From: an uncultured Collinsella sp. | GTDB lineage: Bacteria > Actinomycetota > Coriobacteriia > Coriobacteriales > Coriobacteriaceae | Length of the DNA: 11,493 nucleotides | Direction of reading: 5' to 3' | Assembly (NCBI GenBank): GCA_902494465.1 | Contig: CABUTH010000046.1 | Coordinates: 1-11,493 of the forward strand | In this document: in pieces, positions 1 to 6,256 of the stretch | How the letters are laid out: every line of letters begins with the position of its first letter | How positions within the stretch are numbered: position 1 is the first letter of the stretch | Position numbers and translations under genes: made by a program | The notes under the pieces: generated by a model | The model's database searches: none | The model's input: only the letters and a program-made list of their open reading frames with translations | Told to the model about the DNA's origin: nothing

Positions 1-67
1 GTTGATGCAGGCAGCGCGCCTTCTTGCGTTGAGCTCGGTTGAGGTTTGAAGCTGTGGCTTGCGACCT

Positions 68-817
68 TTAGGAGCGGGCGGCTCCGTCGACGGGGAGCAC
101 GGCGCCCGTGACGTAGGAGGACATGTCGCTCGCCAGGAAAACAAAGGCGTTGGCGACATCCTCGGGCTCGCCCATGCGACCCAGCGGAATGGTGGCGATG
201 ATGGGCTTGATGACCTCTTCGGGCAGGTTGGCGACCATATCGGTCTTGGTCACGCCGGGTGCGACGGCATTGACGCGAATACCCATAGGGGCGAGCTCGC
301 GCGAGAGTGACTGGACCATACCGTTGACGGCAAACTTGGACGTGGGGTAACCGACGCCGGAGGGCTGGCCGTACTTGGCGACCATCGAGCTTGTGGTAGT
401 GATGGTGCCGCCGTGGCCGGCCTCGGTCATGATCTTGGCGGCAGCCTGGTGGCCATTAAAGACGGCGACGACGTTAAGGTCCATGACCTTTGCGAACTCC
501 TCGGCCGTGTAGTCCAAGAGGGGTGAACGCTGGGAGATACCGGCATTGTTGACGACCGTGTCCAAGCCGCCCATGTCGGATGCAGCCTGGGTAAAGGCCT
601 CGGTCACGGCTTCGAGTGAGGTGAGGTCGCAGGAGCGGCCCCAGACCTTGGCGTCGGGATAGGCGGCTGTCAGCTTCTCAACGGCCGCATCGGCGGTCTC
701 TTGACGCGAGCCAAAGACAGTGACGGAGGCGCCCTCCTCGATAAAACGGCAGGCGATGGCATAGCCGATACCGCGCGTGCCTCCGGTGATGATTGCTTTC
801 TTGCCCTCGAGCAACAT
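68..817 (-). CDS. Short-chain dehydrogenase/reductase, BaiA-like (possible 3-alpha-hydroxysteroid dehydrogenase)
   Basis: NAD(P)-dependent oxidoreductase of the classical SDR family, 249 residues and presumably cytosolic. Seen: cofactor motif TGGTRGIG at 11-18, NNAG at 90-93, N115, catalytic S144, Y157 and K161 (YPTSK), and PG at 187-188. The ATG at 817 is chosen because AGAGGAAA sits about 5 nt upstream; an in-frame ATG at 832 and a longer frame from 889 have no comparable site and would add non-SDR residues before the Rossmann strand. The length and blocks such as IITGGTRGIG, VFNG, SGVGYP, VAPGV and FLASD match the BaiA family of bile-acid 3-alpha-HSDHs as I recall it. FabG or gluconate 5-dehydrogenase-like enzymes are alternatives. 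S37-R38 after the second beta strand suggests NADP(H) preference (inference). It lies downstream of hom but is separated from it by a terminator, so it probably has its own promoter. Confidence 0.9.
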   Translation of the reverse strand: MLLEGKKAIITGGTRGIGYAIACRFIEEGASVTVFGSRQETADAAVEKLTAAYPDAKVWGRSCDLTSLEAVTEAFTQAASDMGGLDTVVNNAGISQRSPLLDYTAEEFAKVMDLNVVAVFNGHQAAAKIMTEAGHGGTITTTSSMVAKYGQPSGVGYPTSKFAVNGMVQSLSRELAPMGIRVNAVAPGVTKTDMVANLPEEVIKPIIATIPLGRMGEPEDVANAFVFLASDMSSYVTGAVLPVDGAARS

Positions 818-889
818 GGTATTTCCTCTCATCGCGGGCGGACATTCGCAGCACAGCGTAGCCGTAACCGGAATCGGCCGTGTTTGCAT

Positions 890-960
890 ATCGGTGAACG
901 GTAGCCCGCGTTACCGATGAGCGGCTCGCGCAAATGTGCCCTGTCGTTGTGCTTAGGGCA
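890..960. promoter_or_regulatory. Inverted repeats upstream of the SDR gene
   Basis: The 149-bp gap between the hom terminator and the SDR start holds three short inverted repeats. CGGTA at 899-903 pairs with TACCG at 912-916. ATCGGT at 890-895 pairs with ACCGAT at 913-918, overlapping the first pair. TGCCCT at 937-942 pairs with AGGGCA at 955-960. They lie 75-140 bp upstream of the start, where a repressor or activator site could sit. No convincing -35/-10 pair was found, so the operator role is inference. Confidence 0.25.
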
Positions 961-966
961 GGAGAC

Positions 967-999
967 AAAAAGGCTCCCATCCCACATCGGACGGGAGCC
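967..999 (-). terminator. Rho-independent terminator of hom
   Basis: Read on the minus strand, an 11-position stem (arms 989-999 and 972-982, one G-T wobble) encloses a 6-nt loop and is followed directly by TTTTT (971-967). It begins 35 nt after the hom stop codon. It should end the hom transcript before the downstream SDR gene. Confidence 0.85.
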
Positions 1000-1033
1000 C
1001 TTCGAGCAAATGCGTTGTGGGGTGTAAACCGAA

Positions 1034-2377
1034 CTAGTTCGCCATGACGCCTTCGGTCCAGGCCTCGACGTCCTCGATGCGCAGGACGTTGGCGACCTCG
1101 GCCACGCAGTCGACGCTGGCAAGCTCGGCGGCGGCAGCCTGGACGTCCTTCTCGAGCGCGCGGTGCGTCAGGAAGATGACCGAGCAGGTATCGCTAGCGC
1201 CCGACTTGCCGTCCTCGACCTGGTTGATGAGCGAGATCGAGATGTTGTGCTTGGCAAAGATATCGACCGTCTCGGACAGGGCGCCCACGCGGTCGGCGAC
1301 CTTCAGGCGCACATAGTACTTAGTCTGGAGCTCGTCCATGGGCTTAAAGGCGAGGTTGTGACCATAGGGCTCAATCTCGGGCAGCGGAGCCACGCCGCGG
1401 CTGATCTGCTCGGAGAGCGACAGGATATCGCCCACGACGGCGCTCGCGGTGGGGAAGGAGCCTGCGCCGGCACCGTAGAACATGGTCTCGCCCACGGCGT
1501 CGCCTACCACGTAGACAGCGTTCAAGGCGCCGTTGACCTTGGCGAGCATGTGATCGGCAGGGATCAGCGTGGGGTGCACGCGAACGTCGACGCCGGCGTC
1601 GGTGTTGCGGGCGATGCCGAGTAGCTTGATGGTGTAGCCGAGCTCGCGGGCCTGGGCGATGTCCTCGGCGCCGATGGTACGGATACCCTGCTGGTACACA
1701 TCATCGGTGGTCACGCGGGTGCCAAAGCCGATGGAGGCGAGGATCGCCGTCTTGCTGGCGGCGTCGAAGCCGTCGACGTCGGCGGACGGGTCGGCCTCGG
1801 CGTAGCCCTTGGCCTGGGCGTCGGCGAGCACGTCGGCGTAATCGGCGCCCTCGGCGTCCATGCGCGACAGGATGTAGTTGGTGGTGCCGTTGAGAATGCC
1901 GGCGATGGTCAAGATCTTGTTGCCCACCAAGTCGTGCTCGAGCGTGCTCACGATGGGGATGCCGCCGCCGCAGCTGGCCTCGCACTTAATCTGCACGCCG
2001 CATGCGCGCGCCTTCTCGGCGAGCGTCTCGACATGACGGCCCAGCAGGGCCTTGTTGGCAGAGACGACGTGCTTGCCGTTCTCGAAGGCGGTGGTAAAGA
2101 TCTCGGTCGCGGGGTGCTCGCCGCCGATCAGCTCGACGACGATGTCGACGGCGGGGTCGGTGACGACGTCGTGCCAGTCGCTCGTAAAGGCCTCACGCTC
2201 AATGCCGGCTGCCTCGGCCTGCTCCCAAGCAAGCGCGCAGGCGCGGGTCAGCTTAAGGTCGATGCCGTAGGCTGCCAGGTACTCATCGTGGTGGCTCTTG
2301 ATCAGACGGGCCACGCCGCCGCCGACGGTTCCCAGACCGATGAGGCCGACGTTCACGGTGCGCAGGGGTTCGCTCAT
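1034..2377 (-). CDS. hom: Homoserine dehydrogenase with C-terminal ACT domain
   Basis: Catalyses the NAD(P)H-dependent reduction of L-aspartate-4-semialdehyde to L-homoserine, the branch point to threonine and methionine, in the cytosol. It has 447 residues, typical of the ACT-containing monofunctional enzyme. Seen: dinucleotide-binding GLGTVGGG at 14-21, SANKALL at 106-112, GGGIPIVSTL at 137-146, GILNGTTNYIL at 160-170, and the substrate/catalytic block with E194, D205 and K209 (spacing as in the yeast E208/D219/K223 set). The ACT domain runs from about 353 to 432 (YYVRLKVADRVGALSETV onward) and in this family mediates feedback by threonine. The ATG at 2377 follows AAGGAG with a 6-nt spacer. 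No thrB, thrC or lysC lies next to it here. The only candidate promoter element seen upstream is TAGAAT (minus strand, 2437-2432) with a poor -35. Confidence 0.97.
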   Translation of the reverse strand: MSEPLRTVNVGLIGLGTVGGGVARLIKSHHDEYLAAYGIDLKLTRACALAWEQAEAAGIEREAFTSDWHDVVTDPAVDIVVELIGGEHPATEIFTTAFENGKHVVSANKALLGRHVETLAEKARACGVQIKCEASCGGGIPIVSTLEHDLVGNKILTIAGILNGTTNYILSRMDAEGADYADVLADAQAKGYAEADPSADVDGFDAASKTAILASIGFGTRVTTDDVYQQGIRTIGAEDIAQARELGYTIKLLGIARNTDAGVDVRVHPTLIPADHMLAKVNGALNAVYVVGDAVGETMFYGAGAGSFPTASAVVGDILSLSEQISRGVAPLPEIEPYGHNLAFKPMDELQTKYYVRLKVADRVGALSETVDIFAKHNISISLINQVEDGKSGASDTCSVIFLTHRALEKDVQAAAAELASVDCVAEVANVLRIEDVEAWTEGVMAN

Positions 2378-2580
2378 AGATAGCTCCTTCGTGCATCTTA
2401 TGGATGGATTAACCGCTTAAAGGTTGAGTGCATTCTAGCGTGAACCGAGGGCGCGTGCTCGCCAGGCAACAGGAGTCGCACAAAACGGCACCCTCGAAAC
2501 GCTGCGGAAACATTGGAAACATGCTCGCCACAAACGAACTTCCGTAACAAACTGTCAACGTTTGCACCATAAGGTTTGCC
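2378..2580. other. Non-coding gap upstream of hom and of the livJ remnant
   Basis: This stretch should hold the minus-strand hom promoter; TAGAAT at 2437-2432 is the best -10 candidate but lacks a good -35. A short minus-strand open frame (2409-2597) has no ribosome site or family resemblance and is not called. The right half carries G/A-rich repeats GAAAC at 2496-2500, 2507-2511 and 2516-2520, described separately. No transposase, tRNA or recognisable riboswitch was seen. Confidence 0.5.
2496..2514 (+). promoter_or_regulatory. Upstream box resembling the one before livJ
   Basis: GAAAC, six bases, then GAAACATT. It matches the livJ upstream box at 2740-2758 (GTAAC, six bases, GAAACATT) at 14 of 19 positions, including an unbroken GGAAACATT with one preceding C. 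It stands before the livJ remnant, so it may be the surviving regulatory region of the lost paralogue. This is inference from similarity by eye. Confidence 0.35.
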
Positions 2581-2689
2581 CTGTGCGACTGGGGCATGCA
2601 GGCGCTCGTCGGCGTGGAACGATGAGGGCCAGGTCGAAAAGCCCGCTACGGCCTATGTGATTCAGGATGGCAAGTACATCGCCGCCTAA
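2581..2689 (+). pseudogene. Remnant of a second livJ-like receptor gene
   Basis: Two pieces of a livJ paralogue are fused here. Piece A (2581-2613) matches livJ 3280-3312 at 30 of 33 bases and encodes DWGMQALVG. Piece B (2615-2689) matches the livJ 3' end, 4072-4146, at 54 of 75 bases and encodes a 24-residue tail ending at TAA that shares 17 residues with the LivJ C-terminus (WND.GQV.K...AYVI.DGKY). About 759 bp present in livJ are missing between the pieces, and one extra base shifts the frame, so piece A runs into TGA at 2623-2625. The signal peptide and first ~100 codons are also absent. Most differences in piece B fall at third positions or in a few variable codons, so the lost copy was a diverged but once functional paralogue. 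It is not expected to make a protein. Confidence 0.88.
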
Positions 2690-2739
2690 GTGCATATAAC
2701 GAGACCGGTGGGGCCGTTTTATTCAGGGCAAGGACGCCT

Positions 2740-2777
2740 GTAACAGAACGGAAACATTACTTTCACACAATAAAGTG
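2740..2777 (+). promoter_or_regulatory. Direct-repeat box before liv operon, GlnR-like spacing
   Basis: GTAAC (2740-2744), six bases, GAAAC (2751-2755), six bases, TTCAC (2762-2766), six bases, AAGTG (2773-2777). The 11-bp periodicity and the first two half-sites fit the actinobacterial GlnR pattern gTnAC-N6-GaAAC; the third is a near match and the fourth is weak. It lies just upstream of and overlapping the predicted promoter. Whether this organism has an OmpR-type GlnR cannot be seen here. Confidence 0.4.
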
Positions 2778-2792
2778 GCTAAACTGTATAAA
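2762..2792 (+). promoter_or_regulatory. Candidate liv operon promoter
   Basis: TTCACA (2762-2767) and TATAAA (2787-2792) with a 19-bp spacer lie in the most A/T-rich part of the region. A second possible pair is TCGACA (2793-2798) and GATAAA (2817-2822), 18 bp apart. Either would give a leader of roughly 130-160 nt before livJ. The spacers are longer than the 17-bp optimum, so activation by an upstream factor is plausible. Confidence 0.4.
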
Positions 2793-2835
2793 TCGACAGG
2801 AATACGCAGAATTATGGATAAATGGGCAAAACAAA

Positions 2836-2937
2836 AGAAAAGTTGAAATAATCGCCACTTTTCTCAACTAAAGCGTCTACTATTTTGCGAACGCCGAACA
2901 CGGCGAAGGATGGCCTGTCGGGTAACCGAAACCCGAC
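2836..2937 (+). promoter_or_regulatory. Structured leader of the liv mRNA
   Basis: Three hairpins can be drawn. AGAAAAGT (2836-2843) pairs with ACTTTTCT (2857-2864); its arms overlap a competing pair AGTTGA (2841-2846)/TCAACT (2864-2869). CGCCG (2892-2896) pairs with CGGCG (2901-2905) over a 4-nt loop. GTCGGGT (2917-2923) pairs with ACCCGAC (2931-2937) over 7 nt. The last hairpin ends 11 nt before the AGGAG ribosome site. No known riboswitch class is recognised. The first palindrome could equally be a DNA operator. Confidence 0.35.
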
Positions 2938-2958
2938 GAGATTTGAGAGGAGAGCCGC

Positions 2959-4146
2959 ATGTCGAGCCTCACCGGTAAGTCATTGAACCCTGTTATGAAT
3001 CGCAGGAGCGTTATCGCGAGCGCAGCAGGTCTGGGGGCGATGTCCATTCTAGCTGGCTGCTCCTCCAACGGTGGCGACAGCGGTTCCGCTTCGAGCGACG
3101 CTTCGTTTAAGATCGGCACCATCGGCCCGCTGACCGGTGCCAACGCGTCCTACGGCAAGTCCGTTACCCAGGGTGTCGAGCTTGGCTGCAAGGATTTCTC
3201 GACCAAGGAGTTGCCGCTTGCCAGCAAGGCCGAGGATGACCAGGCCGATGGCGAGAAGGCCGTCAACGCCTTCAACACCCTGCTCGACTGGGGCATGCAG
3301 GCCCTCGTCGGCCCGACCACCACGGGTGCGTCGGTTGCCGTTGCCGCCGAGTGCGGTAACGACCCCAAGACGTTCATGATCACCCCGTCCGCGTCCTCCG
3401 AGGACGTCACCGACGGCAAGGATTGCGTCTTCCAGGTTTGCTTCACCGACCCCAACCAGGGTGTCAACGCTGCCAAGTTCCTGGCGCAGAAGTATGCGGA
3501 CGAGAAGTTCGTGCTGTTCTATAACTCCGGCGACGCCTATTCTTCGGGCATCGCAGATTCCTTTAAGGCCCAGGCCGCTGAGTCCAAGCTCGAGATTGTT
3601 GACGAGGAGACCTTTAAGGACGACTCCGCCACGAGCTTTACCAACCAGCTGACCAAGGCCAAGCAGGCCGGCGCCACCATGATCTTTGCGCCGATCTACT
3701 ACACGCCGGCGTCCGTCCTGCTCAAGAACGCCAAGGACATGGGCTACGACGTCAAGATGATGGGCTGCGACGGCATGGACGGCATCCTGGGCGTTGAGGG
3801 CTTCGATACCTCTCTTGCCGAGGGCCTGCTGCTCATGACCCCGTTCTCCGCCGACGACGAGAAGAACGCCGACTTCGTTAACGCTTACAAGGATAAGTAC
3901 GGCGATACCCCCGACCAGTTTGCCGCCGACGCCTACGACGGCGTGCACGCGGTGGCCGAGGCCGTCAAGGAGGCCGGTCTTGGTGTCGACGCCGATCCGA
4001 CCGAGGCCGCCGAGAAGCTGTCCAAGGCTATGCTCAAGATTACCGTTGACGGTCTGACCGGCAAGCTCACCTGGAACGATAAGGGCCAGGTCCAGAAGGA
4101 GCCCACGGCGTACGTCATCACCGACGGCAAGTACGTACAGGCCTAA
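2959..4146 (+). CDS. livJ: Branched-chain amino acid ABC transporter substrate-binding lipoprotein LivJ
   Basis: Extracytoplasmic receptor (type I periplasmic-binding fold, Peripla_BP_6 family) that captures branched-chain amino acids or related ligands and delivers them to LivHM. It has 395 residues. A signal peptide with a basic NRR stretch (14-16), a hydrophobic core and the lipobox LAGC ends at C34, the expected lipid-anchored cysteine, followed by a Ser/Gly-rich linker. The mature fold starts at FKIGTIGPLTG (about 51-61) and includes LVGPTTTG near 115-122. The ATG at 2959 is supported by AGGAG at 2948-2952 with a 6-nt spacer; the internal ATG at 2995, which begins directly before NRRS, has no ribosome site. 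First gene of the liv operon. Exact substrate cannot be read from sequence; amides or other amino acids are possible. Confidence 0.93.
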   Translation: MSSLTGKSLNPVMNRRSVIASAAGLGAMSILAGCSSNGGDSGSASSDASFKIGTIGPLTGANASYGKSVTQGVELGCKDFSTKELPLASKAEDDQADGEKAVNAFNTLLDWGMQALVGPTTTGASVAVAAECGNDPKTFMITPSASSEDVTDGKDCVFQVCFTDPNQGVNAAKFLAQKYADEKFVLFYNSGDAYSSGIADSFKAQAAESKLEIVDEETFKDDSATSFTNQLTKAKQAGATMIFAPIYYTPASVLLKNAKDMGYDVKMMGCDGMDGILGVEGFDTSLAEGLLLMTPFSADDEKNADFVNAYKDKYGDTPDQFAADAYDGVHAVAEAVKEAGLGVDADPTEAAEKLSKAMLKITVDGLTGKLTWNDKGQVQKEPTAYVITDGKYVQA

Positions 4147-4177
4147 TTGGCCGCCTTACATAGAGCGGTTTTGATCC

Positions 4178-4209
4178 CAAGCAGGGGAGGTTTTGGCCTT
4201 CCCTGCTTG
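4178..4209 (+). promoter_or_regulatory. Stem-loop between livJ and livH
   Basis: A 13-pair stem (4178-4190 with 4197-4209, one G-T wobble) closes a 6-nt loop, 31 nt after the livJ stop. It has no T-tract on either side, so it does not look like a full intrinsic terminator. Such hairpins after a receptor gene are known in ABC operons to protect the upstream mRNA or partly stop transcription, keeping receptor in excess over membrane parts. That role here is inference. Confidence 0.6.
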
Positions 4210-4218
4210 CTTGGTATC

Positions 4219-4240
4219 TAGGGACAGTGTAACGTCCCTG
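4219..4240. repeat. Short inverted repeat with AGGGAC core
   Basis: AGGGAC (4220-4225) and GTCCCT (4234-4239) form a 6-bp stem over 8 nt, extendable by a T-G pair. It lies just after the larger stem-loop and shares its (T)AGGGAC core with the larger palindrome at 7871-7935. It may be a degenerate copy of the same dispersed element or chance. Confidence 0.3.
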
Positions 4241-4285
4241 TTTCATACATTAACTGGAAACCTATTCGAAAGGGGGATGTGGAAC

Positions 4286-5167
4286 ATGACGGTCTTTATC
4301 CAATACCTGGTCAACGGCCTGTCCATGGGCAGCGTCTACGCCATCATCGCGTTGGGCTACACCATGGTTTACGGTATCGCCAAGATGCTCAACTTCGCTC
4401 ACGGCGACGTCATCATGGTCGGTGCCTATGTCTCGTTCTGCGCCACGTCGTATCTCGGCCTCCCGGGCTGGGCATCTGTAGTTCTCTCTTGTGTGGTCTG
4501 CACGGTTCTCGGTGTTCTCATTGAGGGTCTGGCCTATAAGCCGCTGCGCCAAGCGGGCCCGTTGGCCGTTCTGATCACGGCCATCGGCGTGTCTTACTTC
4601 CTGCAGAACGCCGCGCAGCTTCTGTGGGGCGCCACGCCCAAGAACTTCACTTCGCTCGTCACCTTCCCGGTGCCGGAGTTCTTGGCCAAGTTTAACGTAA
4701 GCGCCGTCTCGCTCGTCACCATCGTCGCCTGCCTGGTTATCATGGCCGGCCTGATGTTCTTTACAGGTAAGACCAAGATGGGCAAGGCCATGCGCGCCGT
4801 GTCCGAGGATAAGGCCGCCGCTCAGCTCATGGGCATCAACGTCAACCGCACCATCTCGATGACGTTTGCCATCGGCTCCGCCCTCGCTGCCATCGCCGGC
4901 GTGCTCCTGTGCTCCTACTCGCCGGTCCTGCAGCCCACCACGGGCGCCATGCCTGGCATCAAGGCCTTCGACGCTGCCGTTTTCGGCGGCATCGGCTCCA
5001 TCCCCGGCGCCTTTGTCGGCGGCATTCTCATCGGCATCATCGAGGCGATGGCGCAGGCTTACATTTCCACGAGCCTTGCCAACTCCATCGTCTTTGGTGT
5101 TTTGATCATCGTCCTGCTCGTCAAGCCTGCCGGCCTCTTGGGCAAGTACGTCCCCGAGAAGGTGTAG
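4286..5167 (+). CDS. livH: Branched-chain amino acid ABC transporter permease LivH
   Basis: Integral membrane subunit that with LivM forms the translocation path. It has 293 residues and about eight hydrophobic segments. Seen: the family N-terminal block NGLSMGSVYAIIALGYTMVYG (10-30) followed by NFAHGD (36-41), the cytoplasmic YKPLR at 84-88, the EAA-like coupling loop GKAMRAVSEDKAAAQLMGI (166-184) that contacts the ATPase, and KAFDAAVFGGIGSIPGAFVGG (226-246). The ATG at 4286 is chosen because AGGGGG lies 9 nt upstream; the in-frame ATG at 4277 abuts that site, and a TTG at 4193 would add residues translated through the intergenic stem-loop. LivM follows within 9 nt. Confidence 0.95.
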   Translation: MTVFIQYLVNGLSMGSVYAIIALGYTMVYGIAKMLNFAHGDVIMVGAYVSFCATSYLGLPGWASVVLSCVVCTVLGVLIEGLAYKPLRQAGPLAVLITAIGVSYFLQNAAQLLWGATPKNFTSLVTFPVPEFLAKFNVSAVSLVTIVACLVIMAGLMFFTGKTKMGKAMRAVSEDKAAAQLMGINVNRTISMTFAIGSALAAIAGVLLCSYSPVLQPTTGAMPGIKAFDAAVFGGIGSIPGAFVGGILIGIIEAMAQAYISTSLANSIVFGVLIIVLLVKPAGLLGKYVPEKV

Positions 5168-5176
5168 GTGAGCGTT

Positions 5177-6256
5177 ATGAAGTTTCTTAAAGACAAGCAG
5201 ACGCGTCACGACTTTGTCACGTACGCCATGTGCGTTGTGGCGTTCGCCATCGTGTTCTTTATGCAGTCCAACCACATGATCCCGCGCATGATCGCCGGTC
5301 AGCTGGTTCCCATCACAGCCTATATCGTCATGGCCATCTCCCTTAACCTCGTCGTCGGCATCGCGGGCGACTTGTCGCTGGGCCACGCGGGCTTTATGAG
5401 CGTCGGTGCCTATACGGGCATCGTCACTGCCGTCGCGCTGGAGAGCACCGTTCCGTCTGATCCGATGCGTCTGATCATCAGCATTGTGGTCGGCGCTATC
5501 GCCGCTGCCATCTTGGGCTTCTTGATCGGTATCCCGGTCCTGCGCCTGAGCGGCGACTATCTGGCCATCGTGACCCTGGCTTTTGGCGAGATTATCAAAG
5601 AGGTCGTCACCTGCCTCATTGTGGGCGTCGATTCCCGCGGCCTGCATGTGATCTTTAACATCACGGGTAACTCCACGATCGACGACCTGCACCTGCTCGA
5701 GGACGGCACCGCCATCATCAAGGGCGCGCAGGGTGCATCGGGCGTGTCGACCTATTCGACTTTCCTTGCCGGCGCAATCCTGGTTATGGTCGCGCTCGTG
5801 ATTGTGCTCAACCTGGTTCGCAGCCGTACCGGTCGTGCCATTATTGCCGTGCGCGACAACAAGATCGCTGCCGAGTCTGTGGGCATCTCCGTCACCCAGT
5901 ACCGCATGATCGCCTTCGTGGTTTCCGCTGCCCTCGCCGGTGCTGCCGGAGCTCTGTTCGGCGGTAACTTCTCGCAGCTTTCCGCCACTAAGTTCGACTT
6001 CAATACGTCCATTCTCATTCTGGTGTTCGTGGTCCTGGGCGGCCTGGGCAACATGCGCGGCTCCGTTATCGCCGCGGCGCTGCTCACGGTGCTCCCCGAG
6101 CTGCTCCGTCAGTTCTCGGACTACCGCATGCTCATCTACGCCATCGTGTTGATTCTGGTCATGGTCTTTACCAACAACCCACAGCTCAAGGCGTTCTTCG
6201 CACGCATTAAGGACCGCTTTGCTTCCAAGAAGGAGGTGGCAGCCGATGCCCAGTAA
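5177..6256 (+). CDS. livM: Branched-chain amino acid ABC transporter permease LivM
   Basis: Second membrane subunit of the Liv importer, 359 residues. Seen: a first hydrophobic segment near 14-29, the family block NLVVGIAGDLSLGHAGFMSVGAY (57-79), LRLSGDYLAIVTLAFGEI (122-139), an EAA-like loop GRAIIAVRDNKIAAESVGI (219-237) and VLGGLGNMRG (286-295), and a Lys-rich cytosolic tail. The ATG at 5177 is preferred since AGGTGA (5166-5171) lies 5 nt upstream; a GTG at 5168, directly after the livH stop, would add three residues and cannot be excluded. Its end overlaps the start of livG by 11 nt, indicating translational coupling. Confidence 0.95.
   Translation: MKFLKDKQTRHDFVTYAMCVVAFAIVFFMQSNHMIPRMIAGQLVPITAYIVMAISLNLVVGIAGDLSLGHAGFMSVGAYTGIVTAVALESTVPSDPMRLIISIVVGAIAAAILGFLIGIPVLRLSGDYLAIVTLAFGEIIKEVVTCLIVGVDSRGLHVIFNITGNSTIDDLHLLEDGTAIIKGAQGASGVSTYSTFLAGAILVMVALVIVLNLVRSRTGRAIIAVRDNKIAAESVGISVTQYRMIAFVVSAALAGAAGALFGGNFSQLSATKFDFNTSILILVFVVLGGLGNMRGSVIAAALLTVLPELLRQFSDYRMLIYAIVLILVMVFTNNPQLKAFFARIKDRFASKKEVAADAQ

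Noticed and set aside
2409..2597. Short minus-strand open frame between hom and livJ
   Set aside because: No ribosome site, no family resemblance, and it crosses into the livJ remnant.
3049..3948. Minus-strand open frame opposite livJ
   Set aside because: Valine, leucine and glycine-rich shadow of a strongly codon-biased gene; no ribosome site or motif.
4178..4209. Stem-loop after livJ as an intrinsic terminator
   Set aside because: No T-tract on either strand, and the operon clearly continues into livH; kept as a stem-loop only.
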